Assembly (NCBI RefSeq): GCF_004337985.1
Contig: NC_043742.1
Location: 8,411,136 to 8,475,135, forward strand
Source of the DNA: Pyricularia pennisetigena
Lineage: Eukaryota; Ascomycota; Sordariomycetes; Magnaporthales; Pyriculariaceae
Length of the DNA: 64,000 nucleotides
Direction of reading: 5' to 3'
This document shows, piece after piece, positions 1-10,878 of this stretch (within the stretch, counting starts at the first letter, position 1; each line of letters starts with the position of its first letter). A program made the position numbers and the translations under genes. Under the pieces are notes generated by a model. The model had not been told where the DNA came from. It was given only the letters and a program-made list of their open reading frames with translations, and searched no databases.

Positions 1-87
1 AATCCACATCGCTGTTTTAAAAGAATACAACCCAGAACTTTGCTCGATTTGACCCATTGCGCCACTCGGATTCACAACCGGGGGTGC

Positions 88-420
88 TTAATGCATTCTC
101 GGACTGCTAGGTTTTGAGAGTCGATGATCTCGATAAACTGAGAGTAAGGGCCGGTGCGATTGATGACGATTGAAAGCTGCCACGTGCCGACAAACCACTT
201 CAGCCAGCCAGACGCTCCGCAAGGTGTCGCCCGAATAGTAGGTCCGAACCGTCTCGTCGAACAGGGAAAGTTCGCCCAAGAAAGCCTTGAGGAGGGTCGA
301 TTTACCACAGCCCACGGGTCCCAAAACCAAGGTTAAAGCACGACGCCGAATGTACAGCTCATCCTGAATGTCGATGACCAGCTCCGTGTCCTCTTTCTGG
401 GAACATTCTGCCGAGCCAGG
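88..420 (-). pseudogene. ABC transporter nucleotide-binding domain, fragment
   Basis: The minus strand from about 420 down reads ...DTELVIDIQDELYIRR followed by LVLGPVGCGKSTLLKAFLGE, a Walker A motif (GPVGCGKS) in the context typical of NBD1 of fungal full-length ABC transporters of the multidrug (ABCC) type. Such proteins pump drugs or metabolites across a membrane using ATP. After about 35 further residues the frame stops resembling the family: the expected Q-loop segment is absent, no transmembrane domain or signature motif follows, and the frame ends at 88. No start codon or upstream transmembrane block is seen; the sequence before 420 is T-rich and non-coding. I read it as a small remnant of a gene of some 1,400 codons. 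A split gene with an unrecognised intron, continuing left of the window, is the alternative. The Walker A assignment is secure; the subfamily is less so. Confidence 0.75.
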
Positions 421-2088
421 TGGCGCGCATTATCGGCATGTTTGCATGTGCTACGGACGGACTTTTGGAATTGTTTTGGAGGAGTCAGCTTCACCGTCTT
501 CATTACGCTGCTTTTTTTTTTTTTTTTTTTTTTTGCAGTATAGCGCAATCAAGCGTGCAGGACTGGAGCCTACTGTGTCCAGGTGCTTCCCCATTTCCAC
601 CTACTTGTGCCTTAATACAATCATGTTTTGCAGAGTGAATAAGAACGGTTAGGGTAGGTATGTGTGTACTTGAGCAAATGAACTTTGACTGCCTTAAGAT
701 CTTAGGGCAACTACTTTGCCCAGGGGTTTTGGAAAGCATCTTTTTTTTTTGGTGGTTTCTACCGGCTTCGATCCCTTCCGGGATCAAACTATCCGAGACA
801 AGCTTCACTGAAATGCCAACTACAGCCATGATTGACCAATAATTCAAGCGTTCGTTGTTGCTGGAAATTGGCGTGATTGGGGTGCCTTTCAATGGGGGGT
901 TGAACTTTTTTATACGGGCGTTGCGATTGCGTGGTGAGAAGGATTAGTAATTATTTCTAGTACCTATATAGGAAACAGGCATACTACTCTGAGCCTTGGT
1001 AAGTCATTTCATGGCTTCTGGCTGGATTCATTGACATACGCGGGTAAAAAGGGGAACAAGTTGGCTTTGCACCTGCAACTTTACCAGACGTCTAATTTAG
1101 TTTTACTCCCATGCAATTAAATCAAACTAAACTTTCACGCACGGCTCTGTAATACGAAATCCTACACGTAAACACGTAGACAAGCACCTCATCAACAGAG
1201 CCATATCTGACTCTACGCTATATGAGAGCCGGTGTTTACTTCAGTGGGGCAAACTAGCCCGAGGTTTTATGGGCTATCATAATTGGTCACCTTAATTTAC
1301 CGTATCTATGAATCTGACAATGGACTTTTACGCGTCATTCCACCCATTGTCTCAGACTCTCAGTCTGGTCCCTGTCCCGGGCTGATTACCCCGTGCCCCC
1401 AGAGTATTAGTAAACCAAAGCCTCTTCAACATAAAGCTCATTCAGCGAGTCACGATCCAGCTCTGCCCTTGAAGGCAGCGGCAACAAGCAAATATTATTG
1501 GGGGGAGAGGGGGGTCCGTGGGTTCACTATTGAACATCCATAGTAGCTGAGGCCCAGTAACCGTCAAAACCCCTTTGGCACCGACTTACCGACTTTCACC
1601 GACTGAAATTACCGGTTATCTTGCATCCCTAACTACAGGCGGTTGAGAATCTGCTCCATCATTGTCCGCGGAATTTTTGGGCTGCAATCAACAGGTTCTG
1701 TATTGGGGGAACAAAATGGCCTAAACTGCCACATTCAAATGTCTATTGAATGGTCAAAAGAAACAATATAAAACTTTGAGCAAAATCATGATTACAATAT
1801 AAAATTCGATTAATTATGTAACAAACCCTTTTCAAGTATGAATAGCTACGGACACGGCTTGCAGCAAAGCAAAACCAAACCAATTATTGCGAAGAGTAGA
1901 TGACAAAAGAAACCTCATGAAATTAAAACGAAAAAAAAAAAAAAAAAGAAAAGCAGCACAGCTCAACACCCAGACACTTGCGCCTTACAGATCCGACCGG
2001 CCGAAAACACGCGCTTCCACACCGTTTCCGAGATGCGCAGCCTTGCCGATAGAACCAACCTTTTGCAGGTACCTCAGGTTGCTGACCA
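421..2088. other. Intergenic stretch, no gene seen
   Basis: No frame here has family resemblance or sustained codon structure. It holds a long T tract near 511-534, a shorter one near 740-750 and an A tract near 1930-1946. The open frames over these tracts are poly-Lys or poly-Phe artefacts. Confidence 0.6.
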
Positions 2089-3688
2089 TGGTCAGTTCAA
2101 CTCCCATGAGTCCATGACCTCGATGGCGCGTCTCGAACGGGCGCGTTTTTCCATCTCAGACACAGGCACGCCGAGACCCCCTCCGGTTATAAAATGCTGC
2201 ACCGCCCAAAGCGGATGCTTGGCGCCGACGGCCTTCACGTCCACCAGTACCTTTTTTTTCCACTCCTCCCAGGACAAAGACACAAGGCCTAGAAACTCTC
2301 ATTGTCTGATTCCCCAGACCTGCTTGCCCCGCCCTCCCACGATGTGCCCGACCTCCTGACCTTTTCCACCCAAGCATTCAGTCGATCATATGCAACCCTA
2401 TCGCGTTCATATACAGAGGCAAAACTTTTTACAAATCCGTCCGCCAGGTGGATGGATCCTCCCTCGCATGTGTAATATGCAAAAACCGGCACTTTGGGCC
2501 TTTTCTGCCGAGGCGCGACATCTTTCCTCGATCTGTAGCTCTTACTGTCCGTCCGGTCGACGTGCAGCCGGCTGATGGGGACGCGGGCGCGGACCAACGC
2601 GTTGAAAAAGTCGGCAAAGCTGTCGACGGGCCCCCTGTTGGCGGCCTCAGCGGCGGCGGGCTCGTCTTCTTCAGATGTGAGATCCACATCGCTCCCGATC
2701 GACTTAGACAGGGCCATGGCATTGAACAGCGACAGAGAGTAGGGGCCCCGGACCAGATCGGAGCGGAGGCGGTCGGCCAGCCCGGGGCCGACCATGACGT
2801 TGACCAGCCACCCATGGGCCCATTAAGGGGGGTCTTCAACAAAAGACGCTCAACCGCCTGCAGGTTCCGGAAGAACATGTCGTCAAACCCCTCGAGAAAA
2901 CTCTGGTAAACGGTTAAATTCATGATAAAATCCCGCTCACTTTGGCCCCACAGGCTCAGCTCGAAATCATTAATGCCGCCGAGAAACCACCGCCATGGCT
3001 CGCTGTCAAACACGTCAAGGTCGACTGGCGGCGCGAGGTTGAGAATCCTCAGGGCAGTGAACGCTCCGTTCCGTTCCGCCGCGCCTTGCTGCTTCTGGCT
3101 ATACTGCCCTTTGGCCAGCGCTTCCAGCACAGCACCCACGCGACGGTTGCTCGCCTCGGCCAAGCGGCTCCCGAATATATTTTCGTCACCACCCTCGGCG
3201 AGCTCGAAGATTTCCCTGCTGTGGCGATTTTTAGCGACGTTTGCCAGGAAGCACAGGGTAAGCCGCGGCCGGCCCGGCAGCATGGCGCGGTCCCCCGCGA
3301 GGAGCGTCGCAGCATCCGGGCTAAGCCAGCGGCCCCGCTCGTCCGCGTCGGCCTCGGCGAGGTCGTCGTCTGTCGGAATCCGTTGACCCTTGTGCTTTTT
3401 AACTCCATCTTCTCTGCACCAGCAATCCTCCTTGGTGCAGTTTGGGAAGGGCACCACAGCCCTCAGCTCCCGAATTAGAGCGCCATATTTCCGCACCGCC
3501 AGAAGCGCTGAACCCGCAGTGCTGGTGGGCCCGCCGGCGGTGAAGGTTACCGTGTGGAAGACAAAGGGCGCCACTGCGGCCCGGACCTGGCTGCAGGTGA
3601 CGGATAGGCGGATTTGATCGGTCAGATCGAGATGTTATAATACCTTGATAAGGAGCTCCCTCGGGAGGGTGGTCAATTTGGCGATCAT
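2089..3688 (-). pseudogene. F-box protein, disrupted by a stop and two frameshifts
   Basis: Starting at ATG 3688-3686 the minus strand reads MIAKLTTLPRELLIKVL, then TAA (3637-3635), then in the same frame HLDLTDQIRLSVTCSQVRAA. Across the stop this is a canonical N-terminal F-box (LPxELLxxVLxHLDLxDxxxLxxxCxxxR), the Skp1-binding module of SCF ubiquitin ligases. The frame continues as a protein of unknown C-terminal type, with a small Cys patch (CTKEDCWC), to about 2815. There a +1-type shift moves coding to the frame reading MVGPGLADRLRSDLVRG. A second shift near 2290 leads to WEEWKKKVLVDVKAVG and a final TGA at 2091-2089. Total span is about 530 codons. The stop is one C-to-T step from a Gln codon (CAA), compatible with leaky RIP. 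Substrate unknown. Introns could explain one frame change, but no good GT/AG pair is visible at either site. Confidence 0.7.
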
Positions 3689-4194
3689 TGTTACAAGCGA
3701 ACCGTGGCCAGAGGCATGGAAAAAAAAAAAAAAGGGGGAAGAAAGCAAATGCAATCTGGGCGCGGCAGAATTTTGGCGCTTGTCTTGTGGGGATTTTGTG
3801 GAGACTTTGTGGAGCACTGGTCATTTCAAAGACGGGAGCTTTCGTCTTTTGGCTGTGTTTTTATGTTTTTAGTGCAACACGCTGCAAATCAAATTCCTTG
3901 TCACAATGCTATACTTACCCTAGCAGTAACAATATCAATAGCATTTTGGCGTTTGAAAGTTGCAATGTTGGCATGAAATGACAGTTTCAAGACAGTACCA
4001 CGAAGGCTAGAGGACCAAACGTTGGGCATGGATCCCTGGACCAGCTCAGGCTTGCACTTCTCGCCTGAAGTCTAGGGGAAAGAGAAGACATATTTTCAAA
4101 ATTCAAGGCACTTCGATCTGATAAGTATATACTTTATACACGAAACCGTACGACAGGTAAAACTCTATACCCGAAGTCATTCCTTGAATGCAGT
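3689..4194. other. Intergenic stretch, no gene seen
   Basis: Lies upstream of the F-box pseudogene and downstream of the P450. It contains an A tract with a G run at about 3720-3737. No coding signal was recognised on either strand. Confidence 0.55.
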
Positions 4195-6117
4195 TCAGAT
4201 CTCAATCGTATCCAGATCTAATTCCTCTTTCCTCCGGCGGAACAGCAGTTTAACGCCGGGATTCAGGATCAAATTAATACCAATGGCCAAAGGCTCAAGG
4301 TCGGCAACTCCGTCGGCGAGTTTCAAATCGTATTTGAGCAGGATATGGGCCATGGCAATCTTGAGCTCGTTGGCGGCGAAGAAACGGCCGGGACAGGCGT
4401 GCGCCCCGTGGCCAAATCCAAAATGCTCGGGGGTAGCGCTCACCAGATGAGCGCGGCCTTCCAAAGTCGAGTTTTTGCGCATTTCGACAAAGCGGTAAGG
4501 ATTGTACCGAAAGGGATCCTGGTAAATCTCGCCGTTTTGCATAACATTAGACATACTTAGAAGCGTTTTGGTTCCTTTTTTAAGAAGGAAGCCGTCACTA
4601 AGCTTAATATCTTCTTCGGCGGTCCTGAGGAAATATCCTGTGGTGGCAAAGAAAAAAGGTTAGGGTTTTTTTTTTACTTTCATCCCAGCAAAAGAAACTG
4701 ACATTATATATCATAATGTAAAACAAGCGTCCATCAACGTCAGTTTTAGAAACGCTTGCTTTTTCATACCATAGGTACCAATAACCTCAATCACCTCATT
4801 TCGCAACGGCTCAATTAGGTGTGGGCTTTTAGCAAGGTCGAACAAAGTCTGAGCCAGCAAATCCGCAGTTGCGTGTATTGCGACGACGGAAAGAGCAATT
4901 TGCAGCGATGCCGGGTCGTAAGCGCGACTTTTGATTTCTTGGGCGAACCATTCGATCGAATCGTTACACGGGTTTGTTTCGCCACGGGCCAGCGCCTCCT
5001 TCTTGCGAATTTCGCGCCTTTCCATGTGTGGCTGAAGTGCTTTTTGGCAAGGTTTGAGAGTACGACGAACTTCGATGGAACCGGGCAAAAATACATTGGC
5101 GAGCGGACGTAAAAACTTGGGAAATTCGGAAATAACAAAGCGTTGGTAGAACACTTGGGCGACGTATGCCGATGAGGTTGCGATCCATTCCTTGTCACCG
5201 CAAAGCTCTTTGCCCATAAACACCTTGGATGACATTCGGGTAACGACGAGCATAATCGTCTCTGGGGTGATTTCGAACCATTCTGAAAGAGTTCCGGAAC
5301 CGTGCGGTTTGACCGCATTAGTACAGTTACTTCTCTTCGCAATAATTTAACAAATATTGATAAGAATCGTTTCATCGTTTATCTTACCCTTTGACTCTCG
5401 GAAAACTTCCCTCAGTGCTTGAGTCGTCTCCTCCGAGATTGGCTTCGTCAACGATACTAAAAGGTTTTATAAGTTGCCTGTTAGAACGCCAACCTCTTTA
5501 ATTTCTATGTCGAGGAATTAGGTATAAGTAGGGAGGGTAGATGACATACAAAGGGCCTTCGTCAGATGGTTATTAACCACCTTGTGTATCTCGGCAGGAG
5601 CGTCCATTGGTGTAAAGCCCCAAAGTTTGGAGTGTATGGTCTGTAGAAAAGAAAAACGATTTTTAGTTAGGCTGGACAATTCGCCAAGGAAAACTACTAT
5701 TTTCAGGTAATAAAACAAACGGGTACGCCAACATTGGCAACTTACGTCCTCCGCCGGCTTCCTGAAGTTGAGGGCCTTGTTGTTTTTAAGCTCCTCTACG
5801 TACTTGGGTGGGAGCAGGAGTACAGGGCCGAGCTCCGTCATAAGTTGGGACGGCTTGTCTTTGAACTTTTCCGCTCCCTCATGTAAAATTTGCTGGCCTT
5901 TCATTAGAAATTCTCTACGCTGTCTCATTGTGGTGAACTCAGTAGGGCGTTTTGGGTTCACCCATGGCACGTCCGGGTATTTTCCCCGCCTTTTGAGCAC
6001 TAAAAAGCCGAAAAGCAGGGCCGTAATAACGTACGAAGCGTATACTCTGACATTCTCCGTAGCAAAGCCCTGAGGGACTCCGGCCTGGGAGATGTTAACC
6101 TGAGGGGCGAAGGTCAT
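4195..6117 (-). pseudogene. Cytochrome P450 monooxygenase, five exons, K-helix ExxR segment missing
   Basis: Exons on the minus strand: 6117-5746, 5640-5550, 5456-5388, 5282 to about 4720, and 4637-4195. The first three introns have clean GTAAGT, GTATGT and GTAAGA donors with CTAAC-type branch sites and keep the frame exactly. The product is about 510 residues. It has an N-terminal membrane anchor (VRVYASYVITALLFGFLVL), an I-helix region (AIHATADLLAQ), a PERF-like region (DPFRYNPYRF) and the heme-cysteine loop FGFGHGAHACPGRFF. The style resembles fungal diterpene P450s of the ent-kaurene oxidase and indole-diterpene type (recalled, not searched). Exon 4 fades after LMDACF into a TGA, and exon 5 resumes at YFLRTAEEDIKLSDG. 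Relatives have about 13 residues with the conserved ExxR between these points, and nothing in the 80-nt gap encodes them. Loss of ExxR should abolish heme-fold stability, so this is probably a pseudogene. An unusual splice form is a weaker alternative. Confidence 0.8.
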
Positions 6118-6257
6118 TTTGGAATGTTATGGGGTGGGATGAAAGGTAAAGGACTGATATAGGTGGTAAACATATGTAAAACTATGGAAGAGAAACCAGA
6201 AGTAGACTTTGATATCAGATAGATAGCAAAGAAACATCGGATGGCAGGCTGGAGTAA

Positions 6258-6772
6258 GGCATTCCAAAACCCGAAAACAGGTTTAGCCCAGCCCGGCCCA
6301 CCAGCCCAAGGGCTCTTGGCGGGGGCCCATAATGGCCTACGGGTTTTCTTGGCGGGCTAATAGGGGCCCGCGAGCTGGCGGGCTCAGCCCGAATTGGGTA
6401 ACCCGCGGGTTCTATTTTATAATGAATATAAAAAGAAAATAAAAAATAAAAAATAAAAAATAAAAAGAATATTTTTTTTAATTATAAAATAAAATTTAAC
6501 AAATATATTTTATATTCTTTACTCCAATTATAATTTTTTCAAATTTTTTTGATTTTAATTAATAAAATTATTAAATAAAATCTAATAAACTTTTATTTTA
6601 ACGGGTTTTTCACGGGGGCCCGCGGGTTGCCAAAAAAACCCGCGTTCAGTTTTGGGCCGGGCCGGGCCCCCCCACAAAAAATTCAACCCACCCACGGGTC
6701 GCCCGCCCCACCGATTTGGGCTGACACGGGCCCCCGTGGGGGNGGGGGGGGGGGGGGGGGGGGTGGAATGCC
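6258..6772. repeat. GC-rich foldback/MITE-like repeat, 515 bp
   Basis: The ends form an inverted repeat (GGCATTCC at 6258, GGAATGCC ending 6772). Both arms are very GC-rich and related to each other in inverse orientation: GGGCCCG and GGCCCGGCCC blocks, CAACCCGCGGG near the inner edge. They enclose an AT-rich core at about 6412-6600 made of AAAAAATA-like repeats. The right arm ends in a poly-G run that includes an unresolved N at 6743, so its length is uncertain. One arm recurs at 12525-12690. No transposase is encoded, and no target-site duplication could be fixed. Confidence 0.65.
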
Positions 6773-9340
6773 TCAGGCTGGAGTCGATTTATAATCTCAT
6801 GGAGGATGCCAGGATCTGTATTTTAGACCAGAAACATCCAAACACATGTGTCTGCCTGGCATGCATGTATTCGAAAAGACTTTTTGAAGTCGAAAAAAGG
6901 ATTAGGCGTGCGAACTAGATAGTGCCGGAGAATTAACACTGTAGTCCGCTAACCCTAGGCTGGTGAATTTACAACAACTTACCCAAAGAAGTCTCAATTA
7001 GCTGCATGCATCCTGCTTGATTCGCCCTCGGAGGTTCGGGGCCCTTAACATCCCGCTACCCCTCGCGATAGAGCTGCTGAAATCGCAATGCAACGCGAAG
7101 CCCGGAGTGTTTTACGTCGCCGCGGTACAGCACCTCTCAAAATATAACGCAACGATTACAAATCACACCAAAACTCGCGGGTTTTAATAATAAATAATTA
7201 AATGAACGCAAAATATTCGCAAACAGAAAAACAGTTGGATATAAGATTCAAACCTTTATTTGAACTAAATACTGATATTAAGAAATTTATCGTTACTTGT
7301 AACTATAAGTATAAATGTAGAAGATTAAAAGCTGAAAAAAAAACAGCGTTATAATAAATTATAGGGGATACGTACCAAATGCTTTTCTAGATGTTGAAAC
7401 TTCAACTTCAAATTTTAATATATTCATCTTACTAGATTTTCGTATTGGAAAAGTTATAACTTTGTAAAATGGGCGACCTTTGATATAATTTTGGGATCGT
7501 TCCGTTATCTTTCTGGACAGGTGCTGTAGCTTGTCGCCGCTGGCCGCATCCCCACAAAATGCAAATCTACCACAGTAAAAGAAAGGGGTTTGATAACCAC
7601 CCACTTCTCGGAACTAACATTTCCAGGCGCCAGGTAAACTATGGGTCACTGCCGGCCACCCCGCGGCCATTTAAATCCAATTTGAAAATTACAGTACATA
7701 GCGGCCGTCTACCCTGCATATAGTTACCCCCCGCACAAATACACATTCATGCGTGCGCAGGGAGTGTCCCGCCCCTCTATAGCTAATAATAAATCAGCCT
7801 TAGCTTCCTTTACGTGGCATTTTAAATGAAAAAAAGGCAAAACGATATAGTGAAAAACGGTACAAAAAATTACCTCGATAACACGTAGGACCCCCCATAG
7901 TCTGCACAACGGCCTCCAAGCGTTTTAACATAAATCGGGCCAATCCCGACAACGTATCCTCTGGCATCGCAAACCATGCGCACAAAATGGCTTTACAACT
8001 GCGTTTGCGTTTTTAATACGAATACCTTTTATTCAAGCCGCGTCAATCCAGCAATTCTGTTTATTTACTTTCCTATCCTCAAAGTAAAATCTTCGTCGAT
8101 AGGCGCTAATAGAATAGCTTCCGTGCTATTTTTACCCTTGTCGTAACACCCAACTAGTACAGCCCTGGCTATTCTTGGCCGGGATTACCTATTGACAACG
8201 GTTGAAGCCCTCGGACTTTACTGTTTTGGTAGCACATAATTACTAAGCAACAGTGAGAAGATCACACCATTCGCATTTAATACTTCATGTACCGGTAACA
8301 GACTTGCAGCCTTTTGACCCGTATTAAGTCGATGCAGGCAATTAACACTTTTCCAGTAAAATACTAATATATTGTCGCCGACTTCAACTCGCGGGGATCT
8401 TCCAAGCGACCGCGACAAGAGTCAAGACGGGTAGACCCACAACTTAGCATTACTATGGGACCAGACGAAACCCCTCCCTTCTCCCTCCTCAACAGACCTA
8501 TAAAGGCGACAGGATTTCGCTTTATTAACTCTTTTGGGCTGGGGGTTATTTGTGTAAAACGCAAAAGGACCTGCGTTTTACATTAATAAACAAAAACTTC
8601 ACACAGGCGGTTAGCATGGTGGACTGAGGAACACTAACTCCTCGGCCGTAGCCCCTGGTCAGCGGGGAACTCATGCCAAAAAGGTGCTGCTATGCGCTCT
8701 TTCGGCTTTTCCTACAAAGGTAAAGTACGGCCAAATAAGGTAAAAACTAAGCGACAGAGAAAAAAAAAACAATCGCACCATAAAATAATTTATTTATTGG
8801 TAGTGTTTCTAAAGGATAGGCAACAGGGGCAAACAACAAACCCTAGTAATTACCATGCTTGACAACGCCCGCAAGGCCCACATAGCTGGAATGAGAAATA
8901 AAAGGGGGATTTTACTTTCACCAGGATAGCAGATAAGAAGAAGTATGCGCTCCTGCGAGTTAAAAACGCGCATCAAAACTCAAAACCACATATCTGCACA
9001 TAGTCGGCGGCCGGGAATATGTTAAATACCGAGGATGACAGTTTCGGGTTTATATTCAGCCCGTAATGACGTAATTAACATGTGCTTATTGTTTTTAGTC
9101 CTAGTTGAAACTTGTGCGTGGCCTGGTTGTCATGTTGGGGATTTCTGGCGGTACGGAAGTAGTAGGTAAATATAAGATTAAGATTCCCGATCTTCAACGG
9201 CATATTGGACCCTGAAAAGCTTGAACAACATGTCAAACAGCCGCTTTGTTGGCATGGGATGACGAGGCAACTGCTCACAAAGAAAGAAAAAGATATCAGG
9301 ATTCAAACTCAAAAGCATTCTCTCTCAATCTTTTGCAGCA
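6773..9340. other. Long intergenic stretch, no gene supported
   Basis: About 2.6 kb upstream of the Zn2Cys6 gene. Open frames are short (81 codons or less) and none resembles a known family. Base composition is intermediate between the gene compartment and the AT-rich tract. It may hold heavily mutated repeat debris as well as the regulator's promoter, but I could not identify either. Confidence 0.5.
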
Positions 9341-10878
9341 ATGTTCACCACGTACAGTCCGCCCAGTGCGGTCCGTCAACGGGGTGATAAGGTCGGCCTT
9401 GACTCAGGCATACATCCGGTTCGGAGACCACGTGCTCAACTGACACCGACTGCCTGTATACGTTGTAGGGCCAAAAAGGTAAAGCGTAATCAGAGACAAG
9501 AAACAAGAAAAAAAAAACAAGTGGAAAAGATGTGGTCGCGACCGGCGAGGCAAAACGCGCCGTATGGTCCCTTACCAGGACCGGTCGCCAGACCAGGATT
9601 AGGCTGGGTGTACTTGATCTACAGAAGAGAAACTAATGTGTCCTTTTCTCGTAGATCAAATGCACGGGAGAGCCGCAAGGTTGTCGAACATGTCAAAGCA
9701 AAGATGTGCAGTGCGTCTATCCGGACCCCTTATCGTCGGCGAGACAAGTTTCGAGCGAAGGCCATCAGCAAGCGTTCGCAACCACCACCACCAGCACCAC
9801 GAAAGCCCCCATGTCAGCCGTGCATCAAGCGCCGGATATCAGGGCAGCTTGCAGTGGCAGCCGCACCGATGAATTCTTGATGCCCGATGCGACAGGGGGC
9901 ACTATCGAGCACATGGATCTGTCCAACATCTTTTCGCAGCGGGCAATGGATGCCTTGGAAGCCAGCCTCGCCCCCGCCCCCGAGCTTCTCCCGCCACCAT
10001 ATAACCAATATTTTGGGCCGTCGTCGCCTGACCAACAGCAGCAAGAGCAGCAGCCAAAGTACAGCGCGAAGCGTCCAAAGGCTTCTGTGGCAGCACTTCC
10101 AACCCCGTTTGACACCCCCTCCTACGGCAGCTTCAGCCACTCCAGCAGCGAAGGCAGCCGGCTTTCGGACCTTGAAGTCGGCGGCAGGCAAGCCGATGCG
10201 GGGTCGTCCGACAACGACAGTGAAACTGACTGCACCTCGTGCGTCGAAAAGATGCTCGAGGCCTTTGAGCGCGTGCACCTGGAGACGGCGCAGCGCAAGG
10301 TGCTGTGGCGCAGCAGCACGCCTCAAGACGGCGGGCAGCGCGACAGCCTGGCCATGGACTCCCGCCTGTTGTACTACCAAAAAGTCCTCATGTCCACGGG
10401 CGAGACCATGCTCGGCTGCAGCCACTGCATGAGCCGGTCGGTGGCCCTGATATTGATCGCGTCGCTGGGCGACGCAGTCCTGGACACCATAGATCTGATG
10501 CTGGGCATGACGGAAGGAAAAGAGGGGGATGAGGAGCGGGCGAGGCGGGACTGTCACCAGGGCCGTGACCAACAGAGGCTGCGGGATACGATCGCGCTGA
10601 TGGGCGACCGTGGCGGAGGCTACGACGGGCTGAGAGAGGACCGCAGCGACAGTGGCGCCGAAGGGACCGGGGGCAGTGGGCTGGACTGCTTTCTCGACCA
10701 GAAGGATCGACAAGTAGTCATAAAAGCGCTTCTAGGCTGCCGCCTGGTGCAGCTCCACACCTTGCTTGGTCAAATCGATAGGATGATCCACAACCAGGCT
10801 CGAACCGCGCAGAAAGCGATCCTGCGAAACACCCTCGCCCGGCTACAGACTTATTCATCCATGTACTCAGTCGGCTGA
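9341..10878 (+). CDS. Zn2Cys6 transcription factor, AflR-like
   Basis: Two exons, 9341-9478 and 9655-10878, joined by a 176-nt intron (GTAAAG donor, CTAAT branch site, TAG acceptor), give 453 residues. The splice restores a perfect binuclear zinc cluster: C39-x2-C42-x6-C49-x6-C56-x2-C59-x6-C66 (CIRCRAKK joined to IKCTGEPQGC), the DNA-binding domain of Gal4-type fungal regulators. A Gln-rich low-complexity stretch follows (around 165-180), then Ser/Pro-rich sequence. The C-terminal half has Cys-containing amphipathic blocks (DCTSCVEKMLEAFERVH, MLGCSHCMSRSVALIL, ALLGCRLVQLHTLLGQID) like those of AflR-type regulators of secondary-metabolite clusters. No stops or shifts are seen and the GC-rich coding composition is preserved, so it may be functional. 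The nearest enzyme gene is the broken P450 3.2 kb away. The Zn2Cys6 call is firm; the AflR-like class is moderate; targets are unknown. Confidence 0.88.

Noticed and set aside
503..892. Open frame of 129 codons on the minus strand
   Set aside because: Its end is a poly-Lys run from a T homopolymer, and nothing resembles a family.
2448..3478. Plus-strand frames of 150-178 codons
   Set aside because: They are antisense shadows of the F-box pseudogene, whose minus-strand frame contains a recognisable domain.
8590..8730. Possible tRNA or small RNA gene (GGCGGTTAGCATGGTGGAC)
   Set aside because: No B-box or cloverleaf could be drawn.
9814..10713. Long minus-strand frame (299 codons) over the transcription factor
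   Set aside because: It is antisense to exon 2 of the Zn2Cys6 gene and exists because of GC-rich codon bias; composition is low-complexity Leu/Gln/Arg.
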